Source: Pirellulales bacterium (GTDB lineage Bacteria > Planctomycetota > Planctomycetia > Pirellulales > Thermoguttaceae). From it: a stretch of 64,000 nt of DNA. Positions 34,119 through 42,943 of the stretch are shown here, one piece after another. The notes below the pieces were generated by a model. It saw only the letters and a list, made by a program, of their open reading frames with translations, had not been told where the DNA came from and searched no databases. Location of the stretch: positions 1 through 64,000 of the forward strand of contig JABWBD010000001.1 of the NCBI GenBank assembly GCA_013360685.1, written 5' to 3'. The first letter of the stretch is position 1; each line of letters starts with the position of its first letter. Both the position numbers and the translations under genes were made by a program.

Positions 34119-34733
34119 TCACTTGCGAGGCTTCGCCATACGCGCGGGCTGCGGCGCCGGTCCCAGGCTGTCGTCCTTGGCGCCGGCCGTGATCCATACG
34201 GCGATTCTGGCGATCTCCTCCTCGGTCGGTTGTGCCGATCCGGGAGGAGGCATGATTTCGCCCTCGTTTTTTTCCCCGCCCTGAAGCGCCAGGATCAGTC
34301 GGCTTTCCGCCGGCTTGCCTGGGACGATCAAGGCCCCTTTGTTTCCGGGCCGTTTCAAGGCGGCGTAGCTCGTCACATCGTAGCCGGCCTTGGGTTCGTC
34401 GGCGTTGTGGCATTTCATGCAATAGTTGCCGAGAAAGGCTTGGATGTCCATCGTGAAGCTGACGTCGACGGCGGCGTCGGTTTTCGCCGCCATGCGCTGT
34501 CTTGACCGCGACACCAACGCGACGTAGCGGCGGTCCGCTTTGCTGAGCCGGTCGAGGGGCACCGTAATCGTTTCGCCCGAATCCTTCTGCAACTTCACCA
34601 TTCCATCGGCGTAGCCCAGGAGTTTGGCTTCGGTGGAGAACCGTCCGTCTTCGGAAGTCCACTTCCGTGCGTCGGCCGGCAGCGCGGCGGCTATCAAGAG
34701 CCCCAACGTTGCCGCGGCTAGAACTCGCTTCAT
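34119..34733 (-). CDS. Exported SHD1-domain protein fused to a cytochrome c domain
   Basis: From the ATG at 34733, behind GAGGGT, the protein has 204 residues. It has a signal peptide (ending ADARK) and then an SHD1 domain (RKWTSEDGRFSTEAKLLGY through VPLDRLSKADRRYV), a domain largely restricted to planctomycetes and relatives. A c-type haem motif CMKCH lies near residue 106, followed by MPP-type axial Met residues (GEIMPPPGSA). It probably binds one haem in the periplasm. It heads the propeller run, suggesting an oxidoreductive role at the cell surface. Confidence 0.85.
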   Translation of the reverse strand: MKRVLAAATLGLLIAAALPADARKWTSEDGRFSTEAKLLGYADGMVKLQKDSGETITVPLDRLSKADRRYVALVSRSRQRMAAKTDAAVDVSFTMDIQAFLGNYCMKCHNADEPKAGYDVTSYAALKRPGNKGALIVPGKPAESRLILALQGGEKNEGEIMPPPGSAQPTEEEIARIAVWITAGAKDDSLGPAPQPARMAKPRK

Positions 34734-34977
34734 GGCACCCTCATTCGGCATCAAGAGAACACGTCGGCAGCGAAGGCAGGCTCGTTGCCGAGAAACTCGC
34801 GTCTGGTTGCGTACATCGAGATAACCCACTCGCGGGGTCAGCGGCAACTAGCCATTAGGACTAGAATACACGGGTTGGGTGCGTCTGTCCAGTTTTGCGG
34901 CAGTGCGCGGCATGTTTTCGGGCCGCGTTCACCGCCGTGCCCGGATGCCAGTGATTCCAGAGAGAACTCGCAGCCGA

Positions 34978-36558
34978 TCAAGCCTCTTTCTTCATGCAGC
35001 ACTGCTTGTATTTCTTGCCGCTGCCGCACGGGCATGGCTCGTTGCGACCTATCGTTTCGCCGCGAGTCAGCGGGGCCGGCATCTCCGAGGCCCCGTCCGC
35101 GCGTTTGTTATCGTTTTCGTCGAAGTCGTCGTCTGCATCGACTTCGTCGTCCATGTCCTCATTGGATGGGCCGAGGTCCCGGGGGTCCACTTTCTCCTCT
35201 TCATCCTCAACCTCTTCGTCCTCTTCATCCTCATCCTCGTCTTCATCGAGATCGAACGACTTCCGATCGAAATCCACGAACCACAGCCGATAGTCTTGAA
35301 GCAGGCTGGCATGGGGATCCGCGTTGTTCGGGCACACCAGTTGGTCCAACCCCATGACAGAGAGATCGGCGTCTCCAGAGACTTCCACTTCCAGGCCCGC
35401 GGAGTCTTGGGAGAGTTCGCAGAGGCTGAGGGCCGTAACGGGACAGTTTTCGTCATCAACAAAGTCGGAGACGATCTCCATTGCGAGGGGAAAATTCAGG
35501 TTCTGGGCGAGGTACTGGCGATAGGTTTCCAACGTATCCTGGCTCACCGCCGGCACGCGCTCGTCGGTGGTCACGCCGAAGATCATGCGGACGCGATCTT
35601 CCGGGTTTTCAGGCGACAAGGGGCGGGTCTGGAGGTTGACGGGTTCTTCGAGTCTGACCGGGCCGCCGGGATCGGCGACCAGTTGATCTTCCTCCAGCCA
35701 GATTTCCTCGGGGTCGAAACCGTCGCGATGACAGCGCTTGGCGTAGACAGGATGAGCAAGCGCAAGCGTTTCCGGCGTCCACTCGATCCGGTACATCCGC
35801 GGGGTGAGATACCCGATGGCGATCACCGTGCCCGCCCAGCCCCCCAGCGGAAGATCCGGATACTCGGGGTGGACAACCCCTGGCTTGACGCACACGTCGT
35901 CCTCCACAGAAAGCATGGACGTCCCGCTCGGCGGCATGTCTCTGGCAAGCCGGCGTCGCAGCCCGTAAAGACGCCGGGCCGTCTCGTCCCGATCGAAGAC
36001 TTCGGGGTCGGGCACCCCCGGGGCGAATGGCTCCGGGCGATCACCGCTCTGCTCCAGATCGCGAGCGGCCTTGATGAGCGATTGCCATTTCTTGGGACCG
36101 CCGCAGTCCTCGTCGGGCGCGGCGCGCTCGCCTCCGAGGCACCGCGGGTACCTGGCGCCGGGCTCAATGGGCAAGGTGGCTTCGATCTCGACCGAGTGAT
36201 ACCAGAGGTCTCCGAAGTAGACGTAAACGAATCTCTCGTAGTTCTCTGCGAGGATGTCGCTCAGGCGGACCTTTCTTTCACGATCCCAGATTTCGCCGTG
36301 CCGGCGGGAGCGTCCCAGCCACGGCCGGTAAAACACGTGGGACTGATCATCATACCAATCGAACAGCTCCAGAATGACCTCGTGGAGCGCGCCGAGATGG
36401 TAATTCTCGACTTGCACTCGTCGCCAGATGGACGGATCGATGCCGTCGATCGCGATCTTCAACTGGTAGACAGGAAGCGAGGGATCGAGTTTCTTTCGTG
36501 GTACCGGGACCTTCTTCGGTTCCTTGGTTTTCTTCGTTTTTTTGGGTTTTCGGGCCAT
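34978..36558 (-). CDS. pRiA4b ORF-3-like protein with acidic linker and SEC-C zinc motif
   Basis: The ATG at 36558 follows GGAGGA and gives 526 residues. The N-terminus is Lys-rich. Residues about 25-180 look like the plasmid pRiA4b ORF-3 family (PVYQLKIAIDGIDPSIWRRV). A long unknown middle follows, then a run of Asp/Glu (about residues 425-470). The C-terminus has a SEC-C zinc motif, CPCGSGKKYKQCC. SEC-C tails bind zinc and often target SecB-like or ribosome partners. The function is unknown. It is unrelated in sequence to its neighbours. Confidence 0.82.
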   Translation of the reverse strand: MARKPKKTKKTKEPKKVPVPRKKLDPSLPVYQLKIAIDGIDPSIWRRVQVENYHLGALHEVILELFDWYDDQSHVFYRPWLGRSRRHGEIWDRERKVRLSDILAENYERFVYVYFGDLWYHSVEIEATLPIEPGARYPRCLGGERAAPDEDCGGPKKWQSLIKAARDLEQSGDRPEPFAPGVPDPEVFDRDETARRLYGLRRRLARDMPPSGTSMLSVEDDVCVKPGVVHPEYPDLPLGGWAGTVIAIGYLTPRMYRIEWTPETLALAHPVYAKRCHRDGFDPEEIWLEEDQLVADPGGPVRLEEPVNLQTRPLSPENPEDRVRMIFGVTTDERVPAVSQDTLETYRQYLAQNLNFPLAMEIVSDFVDDENCPVTALSLCELSQDSAGLEVEVSGDADLSVMGLDQLVCPNNADPHASLLQDYRLWFVDFDRKSFDLDEDEDEDEEDEEVEDEEEKVDPRDLGPSNEDMDDEVDADDDFDENDNKRADGASEMPAPLTRGETIGRNEPCPCGSGKKYKQCCMKKEA

Positions 36559-36669
36559 TGTTCCATCCTCCGTGTGTTGACCCCCGGGAATCGGGGCTCC
36601 ACTTCGCTTGCGCATCAGGCTTCAGCGACTTCTCATTCCATCCAATAATATCGCGAAAGCCGTTTGGTG

Positions 36670-37710
36670 CTAATAGTTCCCGAACTCCCGAATCGCGTCG
36701 AACATCGCCAGGACATTTTGCAGCGGCGTTTCTTCCAGGATCGCGTCGTGGCTGGCGCCGGCGATGTAGCCGCCGCCGGGCATCATGATCTCGAGCACCT
36801 CGCGGGTCTTCTCGCGAACCGTCTCGGGGGTACCCTTGATGAGCACGTGGTGGGAATCGATCGCGCCGTTGAAGACGATCTCTTCACCGAAGCAGGCTTT
36901 CAATTGCCGCAGGTCCATGCCCCGGCAGCAGGGCTGCACGGCATGGAGTCCGTCCAGGCCGACTTCGATCATCGCGGGAACCAGTTCCACAAATCCTCCG
37001 CAGCAGTGCATCATGACCTTGAGGTGATAGGCGTGACCCAAGTCAATGAGCCGGGCGAGGTGCGGGAGCAGGAAACGTCGGAACAGGGACTCGCTCAACA
37101 GCGGCCCGCGCTGGCTGCCGAAGTCGTTGCCGATGAAGAAGATGTCGATCGCGTCGGCGGAAGCGGCAAAGATGTTGCGGCTGACGGCGGCGTAGTAGTC
37201 GACAATGTGCGTGAGGATGGCGTCGATAAGATGGGGCTCGTCGTACATCTTCAGGTACATGTTTTCCATGCCCAGCAGGTCGATCAGGTCGTGCCAGAAG
37301 GGCGACCAGTCGCCGCCGAGGATTGCGTACTCGCCGCCGTAGCTTTCCGCCTCGGCGCGGATGTCCGAGACGTCCATCCAATCGGGATCGGGCCACCGAT
37401 AGGCGTGGATTTCGGCGAGGCCCGCGCCCGCCAGCGGATGCGAGAGAGGCTGGCCGTAGCCGATGCCGGTCCGTTGGACCCCGAACGGCGTGGCGTATGT
37501 AGCGCCGGGTTGGAATTGCGGCTGCGGGCCGATGTACCTGGCGAAGACGCGGCGGAAATCGTCTCCGAGTTGGAGGCGGAGCCCTTCGTCGTCGACTTTG
37601 AGCAATCGCTTGGCCTTTTCCCAGAAGTCCGGCGACGCCCCGCACCAGGCGGGCACCCGGTCGGGCTCCTCGTGGGCGAATGCCGTCAGTACGCGATCGC
37701 GGGAGTTCAT
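36670..37710 (-). CDS. Uroporphyrinogen decarboxylase-family protein, methyltransferase-type
   Basis: Starting at 37710 behind GGAG, the 346-residue protein begins NSRDRVLTAFAHEEPDRVP, the N-terminal pattern of UroD-like corrinoid methyltransferases. It contains the HCCGGFVELVPAMIEVG segment with two adjacent Cys (HCCGG). True uroporphyrinogen decarboxylases lack these; methylcobamide:CoM-type enzymes use a Cys near there to bind zinc. In planctomycetes such proteins are numerous and mostly uncharacterised. It is divergent from the isomerase gene at 37936. Confidence 0.85.
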   Translation of the reverse strand: MNSRDRVLTAFAHEEPDRVPAWCGASPDFWEKAKRLLKVDDEGLRLQLGDDFRRVFARYIGPQPQFQPGATYATPFGVQRTGIGYGQPLSHPLAGAGLAEIHAYRWPDPDWMDVSDIRAEAESYGGEYAILGGDWSPFWHDLIDLLGMENMYLKMYDEPHLIDAILTHIVDYYAAVSRNIFAASADAIDIFFIGNDFGSQRGPLLSESLFRRFLLPHLARLIDLGHAYHLKVMMHCCGGFVELVPAMIEVGLDGLHAVQPCCRGMDLRQLKACFGEEIVFNGAIDSHHVLIKGTPETVREKTREVLEIMMPGGGYIAGASHDAILEETPLQNVLAMFDAIREFGNY

Positions 37711-37935
37711 GGAGGACTCCGGTCGAATGTCGGTGGCGGGACGTATCCCAGTATGTACGGAGCAATCGCTCGATTTCAACGCCTTCACCCCCGTCCGAAT
37801 GCAGCCTCACCCATTTTGGGTACATGGCGGAGCGGCCACAATCGTTGCGGGGAAACGGAGGGGGCGCATGGCTTTCCGGAATCGATCGGCATATATTGAG
37901 CCGTTTACGTACAACTCCCCCGAAGGAACACAGCC

Positions 37936-38790
37936 ATGAAGATCACCCGAAGAGAGATGCTCAAAGCCGGGACCTGTGGAACCGGATTGTGGATGGCCGG
38001 GGCCGGTCTGCCCCGGCACGCAGCGGCGGCGGCAACGGCCAAGATCCCGATCGGACTGGGACTCTGGTCAGTCCGCGAGGAGTGCAAGAAGGATCTTCCC
38101 GCGGTGCTTGGGGCGGTAGGCGAGATGGGCTACCAGGGAGTCGAGTTGGCCCACGATGACTATGGCTTCGACGGCCCGGCCTGGCGCAAGTTCCTCGACA
38201 AGAATGGCCTGAAATGCTGCGGGATGCACACGACGCTGCCGAAGCTCGAAGGCGACGCGTTCAAGCGGATGGTGGACTTCCAGCAGGCGCTCGACAACCG
38301 CTATTTGATTCTGGCCGCCGTGCCGAAGAAGAACCTTGAATCGATCCAGGGCATGCACGATACCGCAAAGCTATTCGACGAACTGGCCGAAAAGCTCCGG
38401 CCGCACGGGATGAAGATCGGCTACCATTGCCACGGCGGGGATTTTCAGGCGGTCGAGGGGCAGATTCCCTGGGTAGTCCTCGGCGCCGAGAGCAGTCCCG
38501 ACGTGATCCTTCAGCTTGATGTCGGAAACTGTCTGGAAGGCGGCGGAGATTATCTGGCAATGCTCACGAAGTTCCCCGGCCGCGCGGTCACGGTGCATCT
38601 GAAGGAGCACGGCGCGAAGCCGGGGGGAGTCCTCGGCGAGGGAATGGTCCAGTGGAATGAAGTCTTCCGCATCTGTGAGACCGCGGGCGGCACCCAGTGG
38701 TACATCGTCGAAGATGAAACCCGCAAGGGGCCCGAGGCATTGGACGCGGTTCGCCGGTGCCTGGAGAGTCTCAGGAAGATGGGGAAGTAA
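37936..38790 (+). CDS. Tat-exported sugar phosphate isomerase/epimerase-like protein
   Basis: The 284-residue protein begins with a twin-arginine signal (KITRREMLKAGTCGTGLW), so it is exported folded. The mature part is a xylose-isomerase-like TIM barrel with metal-binding positions in GYQGVELAHDD, YHCHGGDF, LQLDVGN and HLKEHG. That set (Glu, His, Asp, His) is typical of active members. It lies three bases before the IlvD/Edd dehydratase gene, so the pair may act on a sugar acid. The precise reaction is unknown. Confidence 0.9.
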   Translation: MKITRREMLKAGTCGTGLWMAGAGLPRHAAAAATAKIPIGLGLWSVREECKKDLPAVLGAVGEMGYQGVELAHDDYGFDGPAWRKFLDKNGLKCCGMHTTLPKLEGDAFKRMVDFQQALDNRYLILAAVPKKNLESIQGMHDTAKLFDELAEKLRPHGMKIGYHCHGGDFQAVEGQIPWVVLGAESSPDVILQLDVGNCLEGGGDYLAMLTKFPGRAVTVHLKEHGAKPGGVLGEGMVQWNEVFRICETAGGTQWYIVEDETRKGPEALDAVRRCLESLRKMGK

Positions 38791-38793
38791 GTC

Positions 38794-40485
38794 ATGGAAC
38801 CGTGGGTGGATGCATTGCGGAGCCGGCGGGTTTTGGAGTGGCCGCACGGTTCGGTGCAGCGATCGCTGTACAAATCGATGGGCTACTCCGACTACGACCT
38901 CCAACGGCCGCTGATCGGGATCGCAAACTCCTGGAACCGCGTCGTGCCGGGCCACTACAACCTGGGGCTCGTCTCGGAGTATGTGAAGCAGGGGATTTTC
39001 CAGGCGGGCGGAACGCCGGTGGAATTCGGGGTGATCGCCGGGTGCGACGGGATCGCGCAGGCCCACGCCGGCATGCACTGCATCCTGCCCACGCGCGACC
39101 TGATCGCGCACGACGTGGAGATGATGGTCCAGGCGCACCAGTTCGACGGCGTGGTGCTTTTGGGCTCCTGCGACAAGATCGTTCCGGGGCTGCTGATGGC
39201 CGCCGCGCGGCTCGACTTGCCGGCGATCCTCGTGGTCGGGGGGCCGATGGAGGGCGGCTGCCCGTTCGACGGCCGGGCCTCGGACATCACCTCGCTGACC
39301 GAGGGGCTGGGGATGTTCGCGGCCGGAAAGCTCGACGAGCCGGCCCTACGGAAGCTGGAGGACCAGGTTGCGCCCACGTGCGGCTCCTGCTCCTTCCTGG
39401 GCACGGCCAACACGATGTGCTGCGTGGCGGAGGCGATGGGCATGTGCCTGCCGGGATCGGCAACGATTCCCGCCACGCACGCCGCGCGGCTGCGTGCCGC
39501 GCAGGCGTCGGGCCGGCAGATTGTAGAACTGGTGCGGCAGGGAATCACGGCACGCCGGATCATCAACCGCAAGGGGATCGAAAACGCCTTCCGGCTGGGC
39601 GCGGCGATCGGGGGTTCTACGAATCTCGCCCTGCACATTCCGGCGATCGCGTACGAGGCGGAGTGTTCCGAGATCGACATCGACGCCCTCGAACAACTCG
39701 CGAGCACGACGCCGCACATCGCCAAGATGAACCCGGCCGCGGTCTACAACGTGCCCGACTTCCACGCCGCCGGCGGTGTGCCGGCGACGATGAAGGAGCT
39801 CCTGCCGCTGATTCATCCAGATGCGATGAGCGTCACCGGCGGCTTCTTGGGGCATATCCTCCAGGATGTTCCCGAGGGCGATCGGCGGATCATTCGTCCC
39901 CTGAGCGACCCGTGGAGCGCCGCGGGCGGACTGGCGGTGCTGCGTGGGAACCTTGCGCCGCGGACGGCGGTGACCAAGCCGGCGGCGATTGCGGCCGAGC
40001 AGCTTATCTTCTCGGGGTTGGCGCGGTGCTTCGACCGCGAGGAGGCGGCCATCCAGGCGGTCATGGACGGCGTGGTCTGCGAGGGCGAGGTCGTGGTCAT
40101 CCGCTACGAAGGACCCAAGGGCGGGCCCGGCATGCGCGAGATGTACACGACGATGAAGCTGCTCTACGGCCGAGGGCTGGCGTTGAAGACGGCGGTGGTG
40201 ACCGACGGCCGCTTCTCCGGCACGAACAACGGCTGTTTCGTCGGCCACGTTTCGCCCGAAGCGGCGGAAGGCGGTCCAATTGCCATTGTCCGCGACGGCG
40301 ACCGCATTACGATCGACATCCCGAACCGCCGCCTCTCGCTTGATGTGTCCGACGAGGAGATCCGATCGCGTCTTGCCGAGTGGAAGCGGCCGGCGCCGAA
40401 GTTCAAACGGGGCTATTTGGCGCTGTACGCCCGGCTGGCGGAGTCGGCGGATAAGGGGGCAATCCTACGGCATGAAGCTGAGTAG
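38794..40485 (+). CDS. IlvD/Edd-family dehydratase (dihydroxy-acid dehydratase-like)
   Basis: The 563-residue protein has the family length and the iron-sulfur cysteines C84 (AGCDGI), C126 (GSCDKIVPG) and C196/C199 (PTCGSCS). The usual SFSGGTRG-type end is altered here to TDGRFSGTNNGCFVGH, and the typical MREML segment reads MREMYTTMKL. IlvD makes the keto acids of branched-chain amino acids. Relatives dehydrate sugar acids. The altered motif and the neighbouring sugar isomerase favour a sugar-acid dehydratase. However, the N-terminal VVPGHYNL form is shared with true dihydroxy-acid dehydratases, so either is possible. Confidence 0.85.
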   Translation: MEPWVDALRSRRVLEWPHGSVQRSLYKSMGYSDYDLQRPLIGIANSWNRVVPGHYNLGLVSEYVKQGIFQAGGTPVEFGVIAGCDGIAQAHAGMHCILPTRDLIAHDVEMMVQAHQFDGVVLLGSCDKIVPGLLMAAARLDLPAILVVGGPMEGGCPFDGRASDITSLTEGLGMFAAGKLDEPALRKLEDQVAPTCGSCSFLGTANTMCCVAEAMGMCLPGSATIPATHAARLRAAQASGRQIVELVRQGITARRIINRKGIENAFRLGAAIGGSTNLALHIPAIAYEAECSEIDIDALEQLASTTPHIAKMNPAAVYNVPDFHAAGGVPATMKELLPLIHPDAMSVTGGFLGHILQDVPEGDRRIIRPLSDPWSAAGGLAVLRGNLAPRTAVTKPAAIAAEQLIFSGLARCFDREEAAIQAVMDGVVCEGEVVVIRYEGPKGGPGMREMYTTMKLLYGRGLALKTAVVTDGRFSGTNNGCFVGHVSPEAAEGGPIAIVRDGDRITIDIPNRRLSLDVSDEEIRSRLAEWKRPAPKFKRGYLALYARLAESADKGAILRHEAE

Positions 40486-40811
40486 TTGCGCCGGGATCGC
40501 TTGGCGGGATGAGGAGAAGGCAGGCGGAAAAGGGCTCTGCTGTGGGGAGCAGGGCGAGCCTGCAAGATCGTGTGGGATCACGTGACCAATGTCGAGCACT
40601 TCCGAGCGCGGCATCGCGTATGAAGCGTTCGGCACCGGATGGCGAATCGTGCGAGGGGCTGGCGGAGACCAGACCCTGTCAGCTCTCCGCATGTAGGCCG
40701 CACTAGAGATCCTAACAGAACCCCAACTACCCTCACCCCCTGCCCCTCTGGGCGAAGCGGGAGAGGGGAGTGCGCTGGGGCCTCGCTTCGAGGCCCCTCA
40801 GCTCTCGACCT
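40486..40811. other. 326-base gene-free region with two hairpins
   Basis: This lies between the convergent IlvD/Edd and hemQ genes. It holds a 7-bp stem CCCCTCT/AGAGGGG (40743-40768) and a perfect 9-bp stem GGGGCCTCG/CGAGGCCCC with a 3-base loop (40777-40797). Neither has a T run. The first resembles a common bacterial intergenic motif. No open frame in the region has a ribosome site. Confidence 0.6.
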
Positions 40812-41645
40812 TCATTGGCCTACCCGGCAGTGGCGGAGGATCTCGGCGGCCGTAGCGAGGTAGCCGATATAGAACGGCCCGAATTCGCCGAACCGGGCGC
40901 TGGCCTCGTCGAACCGCATGCGGTAGACGATCTGTGAGAGGAACCCGGGATTGCGGGCCCAAAGTGTCACACCCCATTCCCAGTCGTCCAGACCGATTCC
41001 GACGGTGACCAATTGGGTCACTTTGCCGGCAAACTTCATGCCGCTCTCGCCGTGCTCGGCCATCAAGCGTTCCCGCTCGTGGAAATCCAGGCGGAACCAG
41101 TTCTCGGCCGCGGCCCGCTTCTTGTTCATCGGATAGAAGCAGAGCGCCGGCCAGGTCGGCAAGTCGGGTGTGAGCCGCTGGCGCCGCATGATCTCGAGCC
41201 GGCGCTCGTACTGCTTGAGTTTTCCTTGATGCTCGTCCGTACCGGCCGTCAAGCCTTCCTTGGCCAGGCGCTCCCCGTACTGCTCCACGGATGGAATGTA
41301 CTCGGAAACCTCCGTGATGGAGACGTACGACCAGGCGGCCACGAGAGCGGAACCAAGCGGGCCGGCCATCAGGCGCTGGTGGACGCTGTCGATCACGAGC
41401 GGGTCCGGGTCCATCGCCAGCAGTCCGAAATCGGCCTTGTGTCCGGCGATCACAAACGTCTGCAGCCGCGTCGGCGCCAGCGGGCCCTCGGGAGCGAGCA
41501 CCGCGAGGAATTCCGAACAGCCATCGCTTAATTCACTCGGACCGAGGCTTCTGAGCCTTGCACGGTCAAAGCGGTAGAAATAATGGCTGCAGTGCCAGCC
41601 TTCCGTCGGCTGCAACGAGATTTCCGGGCGTGGATCGGAGGACAT
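40812..41645 (-). CDS. hemQ: Coproheme decarboxylase (chlorite-dismutase family)
   Basis: The 277-residue protein matches the HemQ branch of the chlorite dismutase fold. Diagnostic parts are the CFYPMNKKR strand with the active-site Tyr, LMAEHGESGM whose His is the expected proximal haem ligand, and GLDDWEWGVTLWA. HemQ turns coproheme into haem b in the coproporphyrin-dependent haem pathway typical of Gram-positive bacteria and planctomycetes. True chlorite dismutases have a distal Arg that is not evident here. It is the end of a minus-strand group with a response regulator 24 bases upstream. Confidence 0.9.
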   Translation of the reverse strand: MSSDPRPEISLQPTEGWHCSHYFYRFDRARLRSLGPSELSDGCSEFLAVLAPEGPLAPTRLQTFVIAGHKADFGLLAMDPDPLVIDSVHQRLMAGPLGSALVAAWSYVSITEVSEYIPSVEQYGERLAKEGLTAGTDEHQGKLKQYERRLEIMRRQRLTPDLPTWPALCFYPMNKKRAAAENWFRLDFHERERLMAEHGESGMKFAGKVTQLVTVGIGLDDWEWGVTLWARNPGFLSQIVYRMRFDEASARFGEFGPFYIGYLATAAEILRHCRVGQ

Positions 41646-41668
41646 CGCTTTGGTGGGGTTCTGAGGGA

Positions 41669-42079
41669 CTAGGACAACAGCCGGTTGACACTGTCCAGCA
41701 GTCGGTCCATGGCGAACGGCTTGCGGATGTAGTCGTCTACCCCCAACATCTCGGCATACGCCTTGTGGCGGCTTCCCTCGTTTGCGGTAATCATGATGAC
41801 CCGCATCGGGATGCGACGGGTCCGGCGGAGTTTTTCCAGGACAAGGAAACCGCTCCGCTTGGGCATCATCATGTCGAGGATGACCAGATCCGGATCCTCC
41901 CGTTCGGCCATGGCCAGGCCCTGGTTGCCGTCGCGCGCTACGAGAATCTCATAGCCGAGAGCTTCCAAGGCCAACCGCATCGACTCGACGATCTCATAGT
42001 CGTCGTCGACCAGGAGGATTCGCTTGGCCTGGCCGTTTCCTTTTTCTTCGCCCGCCTCGTTCGTCGGTTCCTGCGCCAT
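41669..42079 (-). CDS. Single-domain response regulator
   Basis: The 136-residue protein is only a receiver domain with a short acidic N-terminal tail. It has the acid pocket (LLVDDDYEI), the phospho-acceptor D69 (DLVILDMMMP), the conserved Thr in MITAN and the Lys in IRKPF. No output domain is present, so it must act by protein contact or as a phosphate relay. No histidine kinase gene adjoins it; a soluble kinase lies 12 kb away at 54084. It starts after AGGACTG and lies 24 bases before hemQ on the strand. Confidence 0.93.
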   Translation of the reverse strand: MAQEPTNEAGEEKGNGQAKRILLVDDDYEIVESMRLALEALGYEILVARDGNQGLAMAEREDPDLVILDMMMPKRSGFLVLEKLRRTRRIPMRVIMITANEGSRHKAYAEMLGVDDYIRKPFAMDRLLDSVNRLLS

Positions 42080-42239
42080 TACATCAGTCCTGAAGGAAAT
42101 GCCGGGGAATGGAAGTCCGCCGACCGGGGTATGGCCATAAGTGAGGTATGTCCTAAACCTTTATCAATAGCGGAGTCGAGTCCTGAATGCAAGGCTCCCT
42201 TGGGGTAAACCGAGCGAGCTGCGGCTTGCTCTTCTTGTC

Positions 42240-42935
42240 TTAACGGCAACTCCTCGAAACACTTGCCGACGTTGTCGCGCTCTCGATCCGGCCTTCGCGG
42301 AGCGTCACCGTACGTTGCTGAGCATCCCCAGGCGAAAATTCCTGGTGCGTGACCAAGAGCACCGTCCCACCCAGACGGTGGAAATCAGCCAGGAGCGTCA
42401 GAACCGTACCGGCATTATCGGAATCGAGATTGCCGGTCGGCTCATCCGCCAGGATCAGCTTCGGCCGATTGAACATGGCCCTTGCGATGGCCACGCGCTG
42501 GCATTCGCCGGTGCTCAATTCCGCCGGGCGGTGGTTCAGTCGATGCCCCAAGCCGAATTCCTCGAGCAACGCGCTCGCTCGCCGCCGGACCGCCCCTTTC
42601 GAATCGGGCAATGCCGCCACGGCCACGTTCTCGACGACGGTGAGATACGGAACCAGGTGGAAAGTCTGGAAGACAAAGCCGATCCGCTCGGCACGAAACC
42701 TAGCGCGCGCCGAGGCGTTCAACAGCCGCAGGTCTTCCCCGGCCACGATGACGCGCCCCGAACTCGGCCGGCTCAGCCCGCCGACGAGGGTCAACAGGGT
42801 CGATTTCCCGGAACCGCTCGGGCCTCGAACCACAACGAACTCGCCCGGCGGCACGTCCATGCTGATTTCGGCCAGAGCATGGACCGGCCCGTCGGCGGTC
42901 TGGTAAGTCTTGGAGGCGTTTTCGAGGTGAATCAT
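42240..42935 (-). CDS. ABC transporter ATP-binding protein, LolD/MacB type, lacking an adjacent permease
   Basis: The 231-residue ATPase has Walker A GPSGSGKST, Q-loop VFQTFHLVPYLTVVENV, signature STGECQRVAIARA and Walker B LILADEPTGNLD. That ADEPTGNLD form is characteristic of the LolD/MacB/FtsE group, which normally pairs with a MacB/FtsX-type permease. No such permease is next to it: the gene upstream, ending 8 bases away, is a two-anchor envelope protein, and downstream is a response regulator. The C-terminus is short. Its partner must lie elsewhere or the envelope protein may take that place. Confidence 0.9.
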   Translation of the reverse strand: MIHLENASKTYQTADGPVHALAEISMDVPPGEFVVVRGPSGSGKSTLLTLVGGLSRPSSGRVIVAGEDLRLLNASARARFRAERIGFVFQTFHLVPYLTVVENVAVAALPDSKGAVRRRASALLEEFGLGHRLNHRPAELSTGECQRVAIARAMFNRPKLILADEPTGNLDSDNAGTVLTLLADFHRLGGTVLLVTHQEFSPGDAQQRTVTLREGRIESATTSASVSRSCR

Positions 42936-42943
42936 GGTGTCGA

